Positions 14,787 to 16,288 of a stretch of DNA of 16,288 nucleotides are shown piece by piece. Both the position numbers and the translations under genes were made by a program. Below the pieces are notes generated by a model. The model was not told the origin of the DNA. It did not search any database and saw nothing but the letters and a program-made list of their open reading frames with translations. The stretch is from Bacteroidota bacterium (GTDB lineage Bacteria; Bacteroidota; Bacteroidia; Chitinophagales; Chitinophagaceae), in the NCBI GenBank assembly GCA_947462495.1, contig CANHOY010000014.1, forward strand, positions 1-16,288, read 5' to 3'. Position 1 is the first letter of the stretch. Each line of letters starts with the position of its first letter.

Positions 14787-14794
14787 AATATTTG
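14787..14794 (+). promoter_or_regulatory. Near-consensus -7-type box (AATATTTG) before citrate synthase
   Basis: AATATTTG matches TAnnTTTG at all fixed positions but the first. As with tgt, exactly 4 nt (GTAT) separate it from the ATG (14799). No -33 TTTG was found at the usual distance. The surrounding leader is very A/T-rich, so chance matches are more likely than in the tgt case. Confidence 0.35.
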
Positions 14795-14798
14795 GTAT

Positions 14799-16115
14799 AT
14801 GGAAGAAATTAAAGATAGGTTCATTGCAAAAGCCAATGCTGCTAATTTAGAAATTAAGGAATTAATTAAAGCGCACGGCGACAAAAAAATTGGGGAAGTA
14901 ACTCTAGCACAAGCTTATCAAGGAATGCGCGGTATTACGGGCTTAGTAACTGAGACAAGTTTATTAGATGCACAAGAAGGTATCCGTTTTAGAGGTTTTA
15001 CCATTCCTGAATTACAAGCAAAATTAACTAAAGCTCCTAAAGGTGATGAACCCTTGCCTGAAGGACTATTTTATTTGATGATGATTGGTGAAATACCCAA
15101 TGATACTGATGTACATGCGATTACCAATAACTGGCAAAGAAGAAGTCATGTGCCTTCACATGTATTTGATGTAATTGATGCATTTCCTTTAAATAGCCAC
15201 CCCATGACGATGTTTGTGGCTGCAGTAATGGCTTTACAAACAGAAAGTAAATTTGCGCAAGAGTATGCAAAGGGCATGAATAAAAAAGATTACTGGCAAT
15301 ATACTTACGATGATTCCATGGATTTAATTGCTCGTTTGCCAAGAATAGCAGCTTATATCTACAGAAGAAAATATAAAAATAACGAACACATTCATCCCAA
15401 TGGTTTGTTGGATTGGGCTGGCAACCTTGCTTATATGATGGGCTTTGAAGATGAAAGCACCAAAGAATTAATGAGGTTGTATATGACCATTCACGCCGAT
15501 CATGAAGGAGGAAATGTATCAGCCCATACGACACACTTAGTAGGTTCTGCATTAAGCGATCCTTATTTAAGTTATGCAGCGGGTATGAATGGATTAGCAG
15601 GTCCATTACATGGATTAGCTAATCAAGAAGTGATCAAATGGATTTTTGAAATGCAAGAAGCTATTGGAACCGATGAACCTACTGCTGCACAAATTGCCGA
15701 ATACGTTCAAAAAACTTTAGCAGCAGGGAAAGTGGTACCTGGTTATGGACATGCAGTGTTAAGAAAAACTGATCCACGTTTTACTGCCCAAATGGCTTTT
15801 GGTAAAAAACATTTAGCAGATGATAAGTTGGTGAATACTGTTTGGAAAATTTATGAAACAGTTCCTCCAATTTTAGAGTCACTTGGTAAGGTAAAAAATC
15901 CTTGGCCGAATGTAGATGCACATAGTGGTGCCTTATTAGTTCATTATGGTATAGTAGAATATGAATTTTACACTGTTTTGTTTGCAGTAAGTAGAGCCTT
16001 GGGTGTACTAGCCAGTTTAACTTGGGATAGAGCCTTAGGTTTCCCATTAGAAAGACCAAAATCTGTTACCACCGAAGCGGTAAAACTTTGGCTGGATGGT
16101 AAAGGAGAAATTTAA
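14799..16115 (+). CDS. gltA: Citrate synthase, eukaryotic (mitochondrial-like) type
   Basis: This 438-residue enzyme condenses oxaloacetate and acetyl-CoA to citrate, the first step of the TCA cycle. It resembles the mitochondrial type rather than the hexameric NADH-regulated GltA of enterobacteria. Diagnostic stretches are SAHTTHLVGSALSDPYLSYA (241-260), MNGLAGPLHGLANQEV (263-278) with catalytic His271, VVPGYGHAVLRKTDPRF (312-328) with His318, and PNVDAHSG (370-377) with Asp373; these correspond to pig His274, His320 and Asp375. Length and register match the mitochondrial enzyme without its targeting peptide. In the known family this type is a dimer without allosteric NADH control; that is family knowledge, not visible here. 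ATG 14799 lies 62 bp after the permease stop, and a near-consensus promoter box ends 4 nt before it. Confidence 0.95.
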   Translation: MEEIKDRFIAKANAANLEIKELIKAHGDKKIGEVTLAQAYQGMRGITGLVTETSLLDAQEGIRFRGFTIPELQAKLTKAPKGDEPLPEGLFYLMMIGEIPNDTDVHAITNNWQRRSHVPSHVFDVIDAFPLNSHPMTMFVAAVMALQTESKFAQEYAKGMNKKDYWQYTYDDSMDLIARLPRIAAYIYRRKYKNNEHIHPNGLLDWAGNLAYMMGFEDESTKELMRLYMTIHADHEGGNVSAHTTHLVGSALSDPYLSYAAGMNGLAGPLHGLANQEVIKWIFEMQEAIGTDEPTAAQIAEYVQKTLAAGKVVPGYGHAVLRKTDPRFTAQMAFGKKHLADDKLVNTVWKIYETVPPILESLGKVKNPWPNVDAHSGALLVHYGIVEYEFYTVLFAVSRALGVLASLTWDRALGFPLERPKSVTTEAVKLWLDGKGEI

Positions 16116-16144
16116 TTTCATGAAATTTGAAATAGGGGAATTAG

Positions 16145-16160
16145 TCCCGAGCAATCGGGA
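16145..16160 (+). repeat. Palindrome TCCCGA-GCAA-TCGGGA
   Basis: A perfect 6-bp stem with a GCAA tetraloop (GNRA type) lies inside the tRNA relic, where the D-arm 5' half should be. It shares its stem sequence with the second palindrome at 16172-16190. Confidence 0.75.
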
Positions 16161-16171
16161 TTGGTAGAGCG

Positions 16172-16190
16172 TCCCGAATGGAATTCGGGA
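16172..16190 (+). repeat. Palindrome with TCCCGAAT/ATTCGGGA arms
   Basis: Eight bases pair (TCCCGAAT with ATTCGGGA, the last A of the loop side shared) around a 3-nt loop. Read alternatively it is the 5-bp stem and 7-nt loop of the relic's anticodon arm. The same TCCCGA/TCGGGA ends occur in the palindrome at 16145-16160. Confidence 0.7.
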
Positions 16191-16212
16191 AGGTCAGCGG
16201 TTTAAAAAATAG

Positions 16213-16285
16213 GGGGAATTAGCTCAGTTGGTAGAGTACTTGCATGGCATGCAAGGGGTCAGCGGTTCGAACCCGCTATTCTCCA
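16213..16285 (+). tRNA. tRNA-Ala, anticodon GGC
   Basis: The 73-nt sequence folds into a full cloverleaf. The acceptor arm is GGGGAAT/ATTCTCC with one G-U pair. The D-arm is GCTC/GAGT, closing with a G-U pair where GAGC is more usual. The anticodon arm is CTTGC/GCAAG with loop ATGGCAT, giving anticodon GGC (reads GCC/GCU alanine codons). The variable loop is GGGTC and the T-arm is AGCGG/CCGCT with loop TTCGAAC. The discriminator base is A and CCA is not encoded (CAT follows). It lies 97 bp after citrate synthase, with a relic copy of its own 5' half between. Confidence 0.95.
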
Positions 16286-16288
16286 CAT

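Larger units (their letters stand above)
16135..16203 (+). pseudogene. tRNA-Ala 5'-half relic carrying two palindromes
   Basis: This segment copies the 5' part of the adjacent tRNA-Ala: GGGGAATTAG (16135-16144), then TTGGTAGAG (16161-16169), then GGTCAGCGGTT (16192-16202). The D-arm 5' strand is replaced by TCCCGAGCAATCGGGA (16145-16160). The anticodon arm reads CCCGA-ATGGAAT-TCGGG, which keeps a 5-bp stem and 7-nt loop; the loop differs from the real ATGGCAT loop at one base. The T-arm 3' strand and acceptor 3' strand are missing, so it cannot fold into a complete tRNA. The first bases of the two copies are 78 bp apart and both are preceded by AAATAG, so it looks like a tandem partial duplication. 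Confidence 0.7.

Noticed and set aside
15121..15606. Minus-strand open frame of 161 residues
   Set aside because: It lies fully inside the well-supported citrate synthase gene and encodes no recognisable domain.
16114..16127. Perfect 14-bp palindrome AATTTCATGAAATT at the citrate synthase stop
   Set aside because: It is short, A/T-rich and lacks a T-run; no basis to assign it a terminator or binding-site role.
16135..16203. A second functional tRNA, Ser(GGA) by the loop
   Set aside because: The anticodon arm looks good, but the D-arm is disrupted and the T-arm and acceptor 3' strands are missing; the body is copied from tRNA-Ala.

Overview
The window reads as chromosome of an AT-rich Bacteroidota, most likely a Chitinophagaceae-type bacterium. 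The evidence is a type IX secretion (T9SS) sorting domain ending in KFIKAK, TAnnTTTG-type promoter boxes, almost no Shine-Dalgarno sequences, a Bacteroidota-specific N-terminal domain on the giant surface protein, and a eukaryote-like citrate synthase. The genus assignment is inference.

Left part (1-8616, all + strand, short gaps): a surface or envelope cluster. It starts with the tail of an upstream DUF1566-domain gene. Three small exported proteins follow: a predicted outer-membrane beta-barrel, a lipoprotein and a tiny T9SS cargo. Next is a 1440-residue repeat protein with 8 tandem 17-residue repeats, 39 in-register 14-residue YadA-head-like repeats and a C-terminal DUF1566 domain. The last gene is a membrane-bound processive family-2 glycosyltransferase of the BcsA (cellulose synthase) type. 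Spacing of 19-66 bp suggests co-transcription. I infer a joint role in building a surface filament plus polysaccharide matrix, but nothing in the sequence proves the link. This is the most unusual part of the window.

Middle (8617-12394): a secreted M1 zinc metallopeptidase on + converges on a minus-strand pair in which a membrane-anchored family-2 glycosyltransferase gene overlaps rsmG (16S rRNA m7G methyltransferase).

Right (12395-16288): tgt (queuine tRNA-ribosyltransferase) and an LptF/LptG-family permease form a tight + strand pair, divergent from the glycosyltransferase. A eukaryotic-type citrate synthase and a tRNA-Ala(GGC) follow. Just before the tRNA lies a 5'-half tRNA relic carrying two TCCCGA...TCGGGA palindromes. 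The divergent tgt/glycosyltransferase pair and the citrate synthase each have a -7-type box ending exactly 4 nt before the ATG, which suggests leaderless mRNAs. Tgt lacks all four residues of the usual zinc site.

No stretch over 300 bases lacks a gene. The longest is the 173-base end region holding the tRNA relic and tRNA-Ala. No CRISPR array, insertion sequence or prophage gene was seen.
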